Source: Microdochium bolleyi (taxonomy: Eukaryota; Ascomycota; Sordariomycetes; Xylariales; Microdochiaceae). Taken from it: a stretch of 64,000 bases of DNA. Position 1 is the stretch's first letter. Each line of letters starts with the position of its first letter. The translations under genes were made by a program, and so were the position numbers. The stretch lies in the NCBI GenBank assembly GCA_001566295.1, contig KQ964246.1:3100001-3164000 (forward strand). Direction: 5' to 3'. Under the pieces are notes generated by a model that saw only the letters and a list, made by a program, of their open reading frames with translations, was not told where the DNA came from and did no database searches. This document shows positions 1-10,929 of this stretch, one piece after another.

Positions 1-80
1 ACCTCGGTTCCTCCCAAACAGCGTTGGGCGATTGCGACACGCACTACATCAGGCCCCTGCCCTGCTCTTACCCCTCCGCC

Positions 81-1388
81 ATGGCAGCACGCCTGTCCCC
101 CAGGCTGTTTGCGACGGCGACGACCTCAGCCCGGCTCCCTGCTCCGGCCTTTGGTATGCCACAACTCCTACCTGCCGTCATCTTGGGGGAGCCTGCCTCT
201 GAGAAAAGAACGAATGCTGACTTGCACCGCTTCACAGTCTGTGCTCAGTGCCACTGGCTCAGCACCGTCGAGTCTCGCTCAAACCGCAAACTCTTCTCAT
301 CACAACCTATACTACGGTCCCAAGACATGGCTGCCGGCACCGCGCGAAAGTTCACATACCACTCGGCTGCTGCTTTCTCGGGAAAATACAAAAAGCTCGA
401 CCCCGCCTCCAACGTCTTCCATTTCAACCCGTACAACCACATCCATCCCCAGAAAAAACGGCCAAAGGCGAAACGCCCCGCGAGCGGCCAGGATGCCTTC
501 TTCATAAGTCGCCTCGGCGGCTCCAGTAACTCCGTCGCGCTGGGCATTGCGGATGGCGTCGGGGGTTGGGAGGACAGCGGCGTCGATCCGGCCGACTTCT
601 CCCACAACTTCTGCGACTACATGGCGTCCGCTGCCTACGAGTACCGCCCATCGGCCGACGTGGCGCCCCTCTCGCCCCGGGCCCTGATGCAGAAGGGATA
701 CGACGACGTCTGCGACGACAAGAGCATCCCGGCCGGCGGCAGCACCGCGTGCGTGGCCATCGCGACGGATGATGGCCGCCTGGAGGTCGCAAACCTGGGC
801 GACTCTGGCTTCGTGCACATCCGGCTCAACGGGGTGCACAACTACTCGGACCCGCAGACGCACGCGTTCAACACACCATATCAGCTCTCGATCATCCCAC
901 CCAGCATGCTGGCGCGCGCGGCGGCCTTTGGCGGCGCACAGCTCTGCGACTACCCCAAGGACGCCGACGTCACAAACCACACCCTGAAGCACGGCGACAT
1001 CGTGATTTTCGCGAGCGACGGGGTCTGGGACAACCTCTTCAACCAGGACATACTTCGGATCACCAGCAAGCTCATGACCGGCATTGGCGCGTGGAAGGCA
1101 TCGCCAGGAGGCATCCGCGTTGCAGACAGCCTCGTGCCGTTCACTACTCCCGACGGGAGCGAAGTACCGTCGGCACGCTCGCTCACGTTGCAGAGCGCGC
1201 TTGCCCTCGAGATACTGGGCGCCGCCAAGTCTGCGAGCACGAACCAGCGGCAGGACGGGCCCTTTGCGAAGGAGGTGCAGAAGTACTACCCGCACGAGGA
1301 CTGGCACGGCGGGAAGATCGACGACATCTGCATCATCGTCATGGTCGTGTCCGAGGAGGGCACCTTGGAGCCCAAGGCCAAGCTGTGA
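81..1388 (+). CDS. PTC7: PP2C-type Ser/Thr phosphatase, mitochondrial (PTC7/Azr1-like)
   Basis: Single-exon gene of 435 residues. The first in-frame ATG is at 81; the frame is open upstream to the window edge, but only with non-ATG codons. The metal-binding PP2C motifs appear in order: DGVGGW, then GGSTAC, NLGDSG, FASDGVWDNL and a C-terminal KIDDICI. The compact fold and the DGVGGW form fit the PTC7/Azr1 branch rather than PTC1-4. The N-terminus (MAARLSPRLFATATTSARL) is rich in Arg, Ala, Ser and Thr with no acidic residues, as in a mitochondrial presequence. In yeast Ptc7 dephosphorylates Coq7 and supports ubiquinone synthesis; transfer of that role here is inference. An upstream exon outside the window cannot be excluded. 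Confidence 0.88.
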   Translation: MAARLSPRLFATATTSARLPAPAFGMPQLLPAVILGEPASEKRTNADLHRFTVCAQCHWLSTVESRSNRKLFSSQPILRSQDMAAGTARKFTYHSAAAFSGKYKKLDPASNVFHFNPYNHIHPQKKRPKAKRPASGQDAFFISRLGGSSNSVALGIADGVGGWEDSGVDPADFSHNFCDYMASAAYEYRPSADVAPLSPRALMQKGYDDVCDDKSIPAGGSTACVAIATDDGRLEVANLGDSGFVHIRLNGVHNYSDPQTHAFNTPYQLSIIPPSMLARAAAFGGAQLCDYPKDADVTNHTLKHGDIVIFASDGVWDNLFNQDILRITSKLMTGIGAWKASPGGIRVADSLVPFTTPDGSEVPSARSLTLQSALALEILGAAKSASTNQRQDGPFAKEVQKYYPHEDWHGGKIDDICIIVMVVSEEGTLEPKAKL

Positions 1389-2777
1389 TCCAATGGCCTT
1401 GATCACGGCTAGCCAACATCCACATATTCAAAACGCGCATTTGCACTTCGTCCGCCGCACAACGAGAGATTCTCTTTTTGCGGCCAATCTCCCAGAGAAG
1501 CCGGCCCACCCACATTTGACCTTGTACATATTTTTACTTGGAGTTATCTTCGGCTTAACCGTCCGGAATGAAATCGATCCCACATAGGTCCAACAGAGGG
1601 CAGCAGCAGCAGTGGCACAATGTCAGACTGTCATCGGCGTTTATCGATCCCACACATTGGACAGTAGGAGCAATGAAACGCATCAGCATCGTACGTGGAG
1701 GGGGGATAGCCCATATATAGAAAGGGATCACCTATTCACCATGGAAGCATTGCGTCATATTCACACCAACGATAGAATCTAGCATAGACATATAGAAGGG
1801 TCAGGCCCGAAACCATATGTAATAGCAATACCACGATTCAAACCACGTATCATTGAGATCAAGGAGCGAGGTCCCGTCCCAGCAGTGGCCACAAACATTA
1901 CCGTCTCTCTAGCTCATCCACCGCCAGTGGCACCGGGAGCGGCTTAAACTAATGCGAGGAAAGCATGCAAGAAACAACGGCCCTCCATCTCTACCTACCA
2001 GCTCCAAGCAGCGTGGCTCGTTCTCCTCGCCACGGTGATAGAAACGCTGCCCCGGCCCGCTTTACACGTCTCTCGCTTTCTGATGCCATACATGTCATGG
2101 AAAGGCGCCACGCATTTATGCGACTCCTTCATCCTCTTCTCTTTTACCCACAATGGGACAACACTTTCCGGCAGATGCTCCCCTCCCTTGGGTGGCCCCT
2201 TGACCTGGTACCGAGCCGCGCGTGCATTGTCCACCGGCCCTCGGGCCGCCGAATGGTAGACCCCTGGGTTTGGGATGCCCGCTGGAATGGGGCGATGATG
2301 CCATAGGTAGATTCCTGCTCCGCAAGGTAAGGTATGCACGCGAGAATGGATCGCCGGCCTCCTGGAACGTGGGGAAGCACGCTACGGGCCCCTCCGTGAG
2401 TGCCCTCGCTTCCCATGTGATCCTAGAGTAGTTTTTGACCGGTGGAGAGGGATACGACTGAACAGACTCTGGGGTATCCGGTGCTTGAATGATACAGTCA
2501 GGTATTGCGCGGCCTCGTCACTGCGTTGTCACACGCAGAAGCCTTCATCCAGCCTTCATCCTACAGGGGCCCGATAATGTCACTCTGATCTCGATTCTGC
2601 CCCATGTACATCTCGACAAAGATTAGAATTGATAACTATGAAGACTGTCCTGATCTCTGTATAGACCACACAATCTTTACCACAATTATAAACATAGGAT
2701 CGAGATACGACCAGTATCACTCGTTTCCCAGATTACATCCTCCATCACAAAACGGCCATCATTTTTGGATTGCTAGC
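1389..2777. other. intergenic, no supported gene
   Basis: Convergent interval between the phosphatase stop and the 3' end of the GPI-protein gene. Short open frames at about 1965-2430 overlap each other on both strands and show no motif. An 11-bp unit (gccttcatcca) is nearly duplicated near 2540-2561. Confidence 0.5.
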
Positions 2778-3508
2778 TTAGAAGAGGGCAGCGCCGACAG
2801 CCAGGATCATGGGGGCAACGAGGCCAGGGGCCATGTTGGCAGCGCCGTTGATCGGGGGAGGGGTGTTGGTAGGGGCGGCTGTGGTGGAGGTGGTGGAGCG
2901 TCTGGTCGAGCTGGAAGTGTTGGAGGCGGAGGCTGTAACAAGAGTTAGGTTTCCACATCGCCCATGTCAAGAATAAGGTTGTCCGAACTTACCAGAGGCG
3001 GAGCTGGACTGACTCAGGGAAGCGGAGGAGGTGACGCTGGCAGAGGCAGAGGCGGAAGCAGAAGCGCTGGCAGAAGCGCTGGCAGTGGCAGAAGCCGAGG
3101 CCGAGGCTGAGGCGGAAGCAGAGCCGCTGGCACCGCTGACGAAGAACTGCTCGCTGTAGTTGGACTCGGGAGTGCCGTCCTTGATCTCGAGGGCGTACTG
3201 CTCGTTAGGCAGGTTGGTGGGAGTCCAGGTGAAGCTTTGGCCGGTTTGACCAGCTGTGGTTTATACACGTTAGTCAGATGTCCATCCTTCTGGCGTAGAT
3301 TAGAAAGGTACAACGTACAGGTGATGGTGCTGACGGTCTGGAGGGCACCCTTGGGGCCGTTCTTGAGGAGGATGGTAACGGGGCCAACGGCTTTGGTCCA
3401 GGTGATCTGGAAGGGTACGCCGACAGCAATGTTGTAGTTGCTGTTGGTGAGCTCGGGCTTGGCCATGACGCTGATGGCGAGGGCAACGAGGGCGTAGAAG
3501 GACTTCAT
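2778..3508 (-). CDS. GPI-anchored Ser-rich cell-wall protein with Kre9/KNH-like N-domain
   Basis: Three exons: 3319-3508, 2993-3253 and 2778-2932, with introns GTACGT..CACAG and GTAAGT..TACAG. The spliced product is 201 residues. It starts with a signal peptide (MKSFYALVALAISVMA). Next comes a domain of about 90 residues with the pattern of the fungal Ser-Thr-rich GPI-anchored/Kre9-KNH family: PFQITWTK, VTILLKNG, SFTWTP and YALEIKDG. A low-complexity Ser-Ala run follows, then a Thr/Ser-rich stretch and a hydrophobic C-terminal tail (GLVAPMILAVGAALF). The tail and the preceding small residues fit GPI attachment. Expected location is plasma membrane or wall. A relative lies at 43629. No enzymatic motif is seen. 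Confidence 0.8.
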
Positions 3509-5808
3509 TGTGGCGGTTGGGTGTATTAAGCTGTACTGAACGAAGGAGGCTGCCGGGAGCGCGTGTGTTAGTCGATCGCGTTCTAGGATGCAGTGAGGGT
3601 CTGGTGAGGGAAGCAGTTTGTGGTGGCCTGGATGGAGCACTTACCAGTGATTACAAGAGGTGTACAGAGAACGAACGAGTGGGTTGTGGAGGTGGAAGCA
3701 GAGGCGGAGGAGCAGCGAGGGTGCAAGAAGGGGCAGAGCGTGGTATTAATCTCCTCGCGCGCAGTCGCGACCGGGCACAAGGTTTCCTTGTTGGCCGGGG
3801 AGATGAGCGTTGCGTGACCCCTGCGCCGGGCCACCAGGGGGCGGGCGCACGGTGTCAGGCCTGGTGGGGTCGATCCCTCCATTGTCCCTGCAGCGCCCAC
3901 AATGCGCCTGCCAAGTGCACAACCGCGAAATGGGATGTGCCCCACAGTAAGAGCTATGCCACCGTGTACAGCGCTACCTCGAAGCACTGTAGCCGGTCTG
4001 CCCAGCCAGCCCCTGGTCGGATTTTGCATGCGACATGCGTGCATGTCCAAGGCTGGGGTTGCAGACGGCACTCCCGCATTGCAGTCCAGCCCTCGAGGTC
4101 CTGGTGCCTGCTCGTGGCTCGCCTCGTTCGTCATCGTCGTCGCCAGCCAGTCTCAATTTCATCGCTTCCAGATCCTCTGCGGCAGCGCCACCCGGCGATC
4201 GCCATGCTCTGGAATCCAGCCTGGCGCCGACGGCCCAGCCATGACGTCCTCCTTCTTCGTCTACATTGCAACATGTCCGTCAAGGGGTCTCTGCTCCTGC
4301 GGGGAGTCATACCGGCAGCCGCAGCGCCTCCATGCTCTGGGCAGACAAAGTTGCACTTTGTGCTTATTACCATGACTCTCTCCTCGTGTTGTCTTTTTCG
4401 GCGCCTGCAACTGCGCTCATCGTGGTCACGATGCTACCCTGTCGACGTCGCAGCGACGGCTTAGGCGTCAAGAGTTGCACAATGCCCGGCACTTGAAAGC
4501 CACTCAGCCTTGCTCTCTCCTTGTCGGCGGTCTATTTTCCAACATCAGGAGGCACCTGTAGTGTCGCACACCCCGGCGATGCGACACGGCGGCCACCGAA
4601 AAGCTTGGAAGGGAGATGTCATCTTGAATACGTCTCCTTGCACAAAGGTTACATCATCCCACTTCGGGTACAATTCCCTCGATCGTAGGCGGCCACGCGT
4701 CTTCCGCGACGACTGTCGTTACAAGTTACCAGTTCCGTTGAACCAATTTGGCCGTTGGTAGCAAATAGCTATGCATTGGTGTGATGATGTAGATCGGCGA
4801 AGCTGATCGCTTGTCCAAGTCTCTCTATCCACAACCCAATACAGTGGAGGATGCCTGCACCGAACACGGATCTGGGGAAATCGAGATGCTGTAGCACGCA
4901 GATGCTGTAGCACGCATTACGTTGATGGTGCCTAACGGTGGCTCCTGTCAGCTGCATGTTGGTTTCTGCACCTCGGCCGATAGAGGACTCAAAGTCCCGT
5001 TCCCTCGAAATTGGACGGCGAATCGCCTGACAGTTGCCGCGGTGCTTGGCGAATCATCCCGCCATGGCTCATGGAAATTGTGCCAATCCACCACCAGTGG
5101 AGCTGCTCAAGCTAGGCACAGCACTGGATATCTCACCCGACGGCTTTGTGATGAAGAGTCGCTGACTGACGACGACCTCTTCAGACGACCATATCGACCA
5201 ATCTGGAGGGTCGGAAGCGCCTGGCTTACGTATGCTCCAACAAGCCTCTAGACAGAAAGTTGCACAAAGTGCTGCCCTATGCCAAACACGAGGCCCTCTT
5301 GTCAGCAATGCCACACTTCCTCCACACCAACCACTTTGCCACTCCGCATTGCCGCAGGCGCCTGAGGGGCTGCCCTCCTCCTTATTGTTGCCGCCAGCCT
5401 GCGTTCCTGCATTGGCGCGCCGAGCCTGTCTAGTGGTGTGCTGGAGCTAGGTACTCTGGGCTCCAGGCAACCAAGATCTGGGCTGGGAACCCTCCCTGCT
5501 TCGCCTCTTTCGGACTTTCCAGCCGCGAGCTAAGGGCAACTGCTAATTGTGGGAATGTAGCCAAGTGCGCTCCACGGTCAAGAGAACGTCCAAGACAATA
5601 GCGGGTGGGCTGTTATTGACAACACAGGCGTCCTTGCATGGCCACACCGACACATGCCTAGCATTTCCAGCGTCTGACACACAGGCACAGGGCACGGGAA
5701 CGCCGGGGAGTTGATGGTATTTGCCAGAACATTATCACTTCGTTCGCTGTGGAGATGACGAGGCTCCCTGCACCGCGGGTTCCTTCTCGCCGGCCCTTCC
5801 GGCGCACC
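3509..5808. other. gene-free region of 2.3 kb
   Basis: It contains the promoter side of the GPI-protein gene. The longest open frame (3508-4464 +) lacks a recognisable domain and is covered by frames on the other strand. A perfect 16-bp tandem duplication is at 4885-4916. I see no RNA gene or mobile element. Confidence 0.5.
4885..4916. repeat. tandem duplication, 16 bp x 2
   Basis: The unit gatgctgtagcacgca occurs twice in perfect head-to-tail copies. It looks like a small replication-slippage duplication, and nothing suggests a function. Confidence 0.9.
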
Positions 5809-7899
5809 TCATAGACAACTTGCCGTGTCGTTCAAGTACCACGTCGGATCATCTTTCGGATTCAGCTCTCTCGTGGAGAATCCGCTGCCCAGATACGCGA
5901 ACCGGTTCCCATACGGATTGTTGTAGACATATTCCCAGTCCTCCCCGCGGAAGTTCTCGAGCATATGCAGAAAATGGACCCGGCTGCCGGGGTGGAGTGC
6001 CGTGACAGGACCTTGCTCTGCACCGCCCTTGAACCACGAGCGGCACGACGGCGAGGACCACGACGTGCGCGGCATAAAGCTGCGGATGTGCTCGTTGTAG
6101 TCGTCGACTGCGGCCTGCGAGGGTGCTAGGGCCTTGATGCCCTCGGTCTGTGATTTCCGGATGATGGTGGCGATGTAGCTTGCGATGTGCTCGCTCAAGG
6201 TAAAGACGCTGCCGTGGCCGATAGGGCCGTTCGGTCCGAGAAAGGCTGTTTGCGTTGAGAATGCGGCTGTCAGTGTACAACGATCATGTGACACCTGCTA
6301 ACGACCCGGGGTGAGAGCCTACTGAAGTAGTTGGGCACTTCTGGAAGCGCGCAGGACATGTAACCTCTTGGCACGTCCGCAGCCATGATATCCTGTACAT
6401 TCCCTTGCCTTCCGATGATCGGTAATCGAGGTACAAACGAGGTGTCGAATCCGGTGGCACAGATTATGGCATCGACTTGAACCACTTTCCCCGAGACTAG
6501 TTGGATGCCGGTCTCGACTATCCGGTCTATGCTCTCGTCGTAGAGCTCTACGTTCGGCGCCTGCAGACTCTGTAGGTATCCCGGTGCTGGGGTCATGCGT
6601 CTACAGCCCAAGGGGTACGTGGGAATCAGAGTCTTGCAGAGTCTTTCATCGCCCCCTAAGCTGGCTGCCATGAACTCGATGACTTTCTGCGAGGCAAAGT
6701 GTTGAACGGGACTGCCGTTGAGGACCTGCCGCCCCGAGTCGTTAAAATGCGTTGAAGAACACACCTGCTTTCGTGATAGACCACTCACGATTGGAAAATT
6801 TCCGCCAACGTCCTTCTCGATGGTCTTGATAAACCTGCGGTATAGCTCCGGGTCGGTCTTGAACTTCTCGATCTGTGCCTGCGAGAAGCTACCCTGCTCG
6901 TCCATCTCGATCTCCTGAAGTACCTTGCTCGACGGCCCTTTCATGGCCTTCATGGACAGGATCAGCGGCGGGAGTATCCAAGTCGGGCTTCGTATGAAGT
7001 GACATAATTTCTCGACCGCTACGAATAGAGGATCATCAGCAACGCGCAAGCAGGAATCGCCAATGATGTCGGGGTCTACCTGGTTGAATGGCTGGCACGA
7101 GCTGCACGCCAGACGAGCCGTTGCCGATGACCGCGATTCTTCTGTTGCGGTAGTCGTACTTCTCCGGCCAGGCTGCTGTGTGGATCAGATCACCCTCAAA
7201 GCTGTGCAGGCCGGGAATATCAGGCCACTTCCATTTACTGTGAGCATCATTAGTGATTCAGTAGTGATCAGTCCTCTCACCTAGGACTCTGCAAACATAC
7301 TTGAGAATTCCAGAAGCGTCCACCAGGAAGTTTGCCGCGTCCTCGAACTCGACTCCACTCGCAAGGTCACGCACCACCAGGAGCCATACTCCACGCTGTT
7401 CATGCCACTCGGCACGGACAACCTGGTGATTCGTCCTGACGACATCCGCCATCTGCTCGCTCTCGACAATGTCGTCCAGGTACCTCTCGATCTCGGCAGC
7501 CGGCGCGCAGAAGTTGGACCAGCTCGGGTTCGGCCGCCACGAGAACTGGTAGCTGTGGCTGGGCACGTCGCACCGGCAGCCGGGGTACCGGTTCTCGAAC
7601 CAGGTGCCGCCGGCCTTGCTGTTCTTCTCGTACACGACGTGCTCAAAGTCTGTCAGGTGCCGGCGCAGCGTGCGGACCATGTTGATCCCGCTGGCGCCCG
7701 CGCCGATGCCGACGATCCGCACATGCTTGGTGGTGCCTAGGGGCTTCTCTTCGACTTTGTAGGATCCTGTGTATGTGTAACGATGGTGATGAGTTAGTCG
7801 GGTTCTGGATGATCACGTCGGGAGTGCTGATGTATGAAAGGGGTTCACAGGATGGCTTGATTTGCATCTACCTGCTTGTGAAGCCAGTGGAACAGTCAT
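5809..7899 (-). CDS. type I Baeyer-Villiger flavin monooxygenase
   Basis: Six exons: 7872-7899, 7301-7766, 7080-7237, 6789-7018, 6323-6725 and 5809-6245. The spliced product is 573 residues, normal for the family. The N-terminal FAD Rossmann motif is GIGAGASG, followed by GGTWFENRYPGCRCD as in fungal BVMOs. The BVMO fingerprint (FxGxxxHxxxWP) is FEGDLIHTAAWP. The second, NADPH-binding, Rossmann motif is GNGSSG; LGCRRMTPAPGYL and a CATGFD motif follow. It should insert oxygen next to a ketone using NADPH and FAD; the substrate cannot be read. The intron at 6726-6788 is 63 bp and stop-free, so retention would add 21 residues. No polyketide synthase, peptide synthetase or terpene gene is nearby. 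Confidence 0.88.
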
Positions 7900-8814
7900 T
7901 TTTGCTGTGTAACTGAATCTCCAGTGGCTTCTGGATAATTAAGTCTTGAGTAGGGCAGTAATGGTGAAAAGGCTTCAGCTCCTGCCTTTTCGCATACATG
8001 TATTTTCTTGCTGTCGGGCAAGAGTAGATACAGCGAAGAGAGTTGTATACCAGTAATTTCTAAACCGAGCCAGTTTTCTCCTTCCACATAGTGTAATATA
8101 TCCGGCGGGCCACTGTCGTTCCCGAAAGGAGCGATCCCACGACACCGCCTGATATTCTCACTGGGCTTCGGAGCACCAGAGATACGACAGCTCACCATGC
8201 CAAACATGGTATCACCATACGACCACTGCGGGGGTGGTGTCAAGCTTGCCATGTCGTCGTAAAGTCGAGCAGCGTAAACGAGCCAACCAGATCGCGCGGA
8301 TCCACATCCGCCAGCTCGGATCGAGGCCATCCTTCGGGTCCTTCTCTTGAGATCGACCTCCCGCCGAGACCACCGAGTGGCGTATGTGGTGGCTGCCGAT
8401 GCATCGAAAGACCCAAGGCCGGACACCTGCGGTTGAACCATGGATGTTGGGATGAGCTGTTGTGCTTCGGAGATGGCTGCACAGACTGCGGGATTTGCGG
8501 GTGTTCGCAGCCGATAGGAGAGACTGTCCACGACCCGTCAATTATGTGGAATGAGGATGGATAAGAACGGGACATGATGTCAGGTTTGTTTTACAGGGCA
8601 GCAAGTAGACGTCGGCAACCCAGCTGTGATGGACTTGACTTACACGTTTCCGACGACGGGATTGCGGGCGGCATCGCCCTTTCCCCACCACGCAACGGGC
8701 TCAGGGTCCCGCTGTAAATTTGGCACGCCGCCTCTGAAGCTCCAAATCCCTGCGAGCGCATCTCGGACTTTGACCTATCGTCAAGCCTGACGCCGACGTC
8801 CTTCGCACTTGACC
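7900..8814. other. divergent promoter interval, monooxygenase / HPM1
   Basis: About 0.9 kb separates the two divergent starts. A 211-codon frame (8531-7896, -) begins with GTG and its TGA overlaps the monooxygenase ATG. It has no domain I recognise and probably belongs to the 5' leader. Confidence 0.45.
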
Positions 8815-9970
8815 ATGTCTTTCTCCTTTTCCTTTGGCGGCGACGACATTGAGGGTGCGGATCAGCCCGCCCCGGCTGCGGTGAGCAGCGACGCCGCTCC
8901 TGCTCGCGGCAGTGCCTTTCCCGTGGCCGGCAAGCCTCTGTTGCCCGCTACGCACCACGCCCTGTCCCGCATGCTCGCCGAGCTCCCGTCTAAGCTGGTC
9001 TACGGTCTCCTCGATGTCGATCTCGACGGCGCAGGGGTCATCCAGCTGCCTCGGCGCGAGCTGTGGGATGTTCGTGTGCAGCTTATGGCCGAGGACGACA
9101 GCGAGGCGGCGCTCGAGTCTGGTCTCGGCACCCACGACGTCAAGACTGGTGTCTACGAGGGTGGTTTCAAGTCCTGGGAGAGCAGTGTCGATCTTGTCAA
9201 GACCCTTGCCGCGACAAAGTCCATCGTCTCGCCCACCGAGCGTGCTTCCCGTGTGGTTGAGGTAGGTTGATGCTCTGCGAATAGTCTGAAAATCAAGAAC
9301 CGCCTGACTGATGAACTCTTGACATTGGTAGCTTGGCTGCGGCACTGCACTCCCGTCCCTCGCTCTATTCCAGTGGGCATGCAGCCAGCGGACTGGCACA
9401 GAAAGCTCAGACTTCTCCATTTTCTTGGCCGACTACAACCCGACTGTATTGCAGCTCGTCACGCTGCCAAACTTCCTGTTGTGCTGGGCGCTCGCCGAGA
9501 GGACAAATTCGCCTTTGGTCGAGACAGCACTCACGTCCGAGGACGGTGCATTGGAGCTCAACGCCGAAATCCTGGAAGCATTCCAAGAATTCCTTCATGC
9601 CCGGAGAATCACTCTCGAGTTCTTCTCAGGCGGGTGGTCAGATGAGTTTGTAAATATCCTCAGCAACAAGGACACTGGCGAGGGCGTTTCTATACAGCCA
9701 CGGGACACCATCATACTCGGCGCCGAGACTATATACTCGCCCTTCGCCCTCGATTCTTTTACACACACAATATTCACACTGATGGGCCTCGAGCGGGGGC
9801 GAGGCAACGGCGCGGAGGCGCTGGTAGGGGCAAAAAGGCTGTATTTTGGTGTTGGCGGCTCGCTCGACGACTTCGTTGCGAAATCAAGGGATCTCGGCGC
9901 CCATGTGGAACAAGTACGAGAAGAAACGGAAGGTGTGCGTAGAGGTGTTGTGCGAGTCAAGCTGCAGTAG
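8815..9970 (+). CDS. HPM1: protein-histidine N-methyltransferase (HPM1/METTL18 family)
   Basis: Two exons, 8815-9261 and 9332-9970, give 361 residues. The start is the ATG of MSFSFSFGG; the frame runs two codons further upstream only with TTG. The protein is a seven-beta-strand methyltransferase. The SAM-binding motif ELGCGTALPS lies at residues 149-158, right after the splice, and the acidic loop LADYN at 181-185. The upstream block DVKTGVYEGGFKSWESS matches the yeast Hpm1/METTL18 signature, and GAETIYSP is a family post-motif. Yeast Hpm1 methylates a histidine on ribosomal protein Rpl3, and the same substrate is likely here. Length and domain order are normal. Confidence 0.88.
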
Positions 9971-10929
9971 GGTGCGCCAACGCTCAGAAGAGATTTCTTT
10001 TGTCTGAGCCATGCAGCAGTCTATGCGCACGCCGACAGCCTTATTGACCACGATCACGCCTACACTCGCCCAACGACGGGCCATAAGAGACAGCCACCTC
10101 GGCAGACTTAACTCAGTGACTGAGAAGCGCGACGTACGTTGTTCTTTGCGAGTACGGCGTGTTCAGAACGGACAGAGCCTCAATTGGCTCCTTTCTCCAA
10201 GCGCGAAGTTGGCCTTGTCAATTCCTCTGCAGCCCAAAAATATCCATGGATGATAACTCGGCGGCGACGTGCACTATCTTCTGGTATATGTGCTTCGTTG
10301 AAACATCGGTGTCGCACAAGACCTGTTGGGTGCAGGACTCGCGACTATGCAGCGACCCTCCGCTTCGCCCATGCGATCCTCCTTTCTGCCAACTCAACAG
10401 AAAACACGGTCCGTGAGAATGAAGCCTGCTTTCACCAGTGAGGCGTTCACAAGCCTTGTCGGCAACGGAGGGCAAGAAAGAGGAGAATAAAAAAAGATAT
10501 CTCCTGGAACCAAAATTCAAAGCCGCGTTTATCGTCGGTGAGCTCTTAACCTCGTGCCCGCTCATGTTATTAGTGCTGCCATGCGAGCGGCATGCTGCAC
10601 ACCACGAAGATCGCCGTGGTCTGTCTTTGGCGTCAGGTCTTGATTGCGAAAGGCTCGTTGCAGAAGGAGTTACGACATGCGGCCCGCCTCAGCGCTTAGC
10701 CAGGCTCTTTCGTGATTGGGCAATCTCCCCATGCAAGACGGGGGTCCAGGGTGTTCACAACCAACAACAGGAGGCGATGCAGGAGGCTGAGCCTGGGCGG
10801 CTTCTCTCCTATCCCGCATATATCAGGCGCCGGCCGCTGTCGTGAACTGTTAATCCATAAAACAAATCTTGAGCCTCATACTTGCCTCGGTCTGTACGGC
10901 ATACGCATACACTAAACGCCCGAAGAACG
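9971..10929. other. intergenic, upstream of the NLR gene
   Basis: About 0.96 kb between HPM1 and the NLR start, presumably the 3' UTR of HPM1 and the NLR promoter. Overlapping short frames show no domain, and I saw no tRNA or 5S gene. Confidence 0.5.

Noticed and set aside
312..1406. 364-codon open frame on the minus strand
   Set aside because: It lies wholly antisense to the PTC7-like gene, whose PP2C motifs are complete. It is a GC-driven shadow with no domain.
3508..4464. 318-codon plus-strand open frame
   Set aside because: Arg/Cys-rich composition, no domain, and overlapping frames on both strands; it begins antisense to the GPI-protein start.
7896..8531. 211-codon frame ending in the monooxygenase start codon (overlapping TGA and ATG)
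   Set aside because: It starts with GTG, has no recognised domain, and polycistronic coupling is not expected in this group. More likely leader sequence.
5809..9970. possible secondary-metabolite cluster around the monooxygenase
   Set aside because: No synthase, transporter, regulator or second tailoring enzyme is nearby; the neighbour is HPM1.
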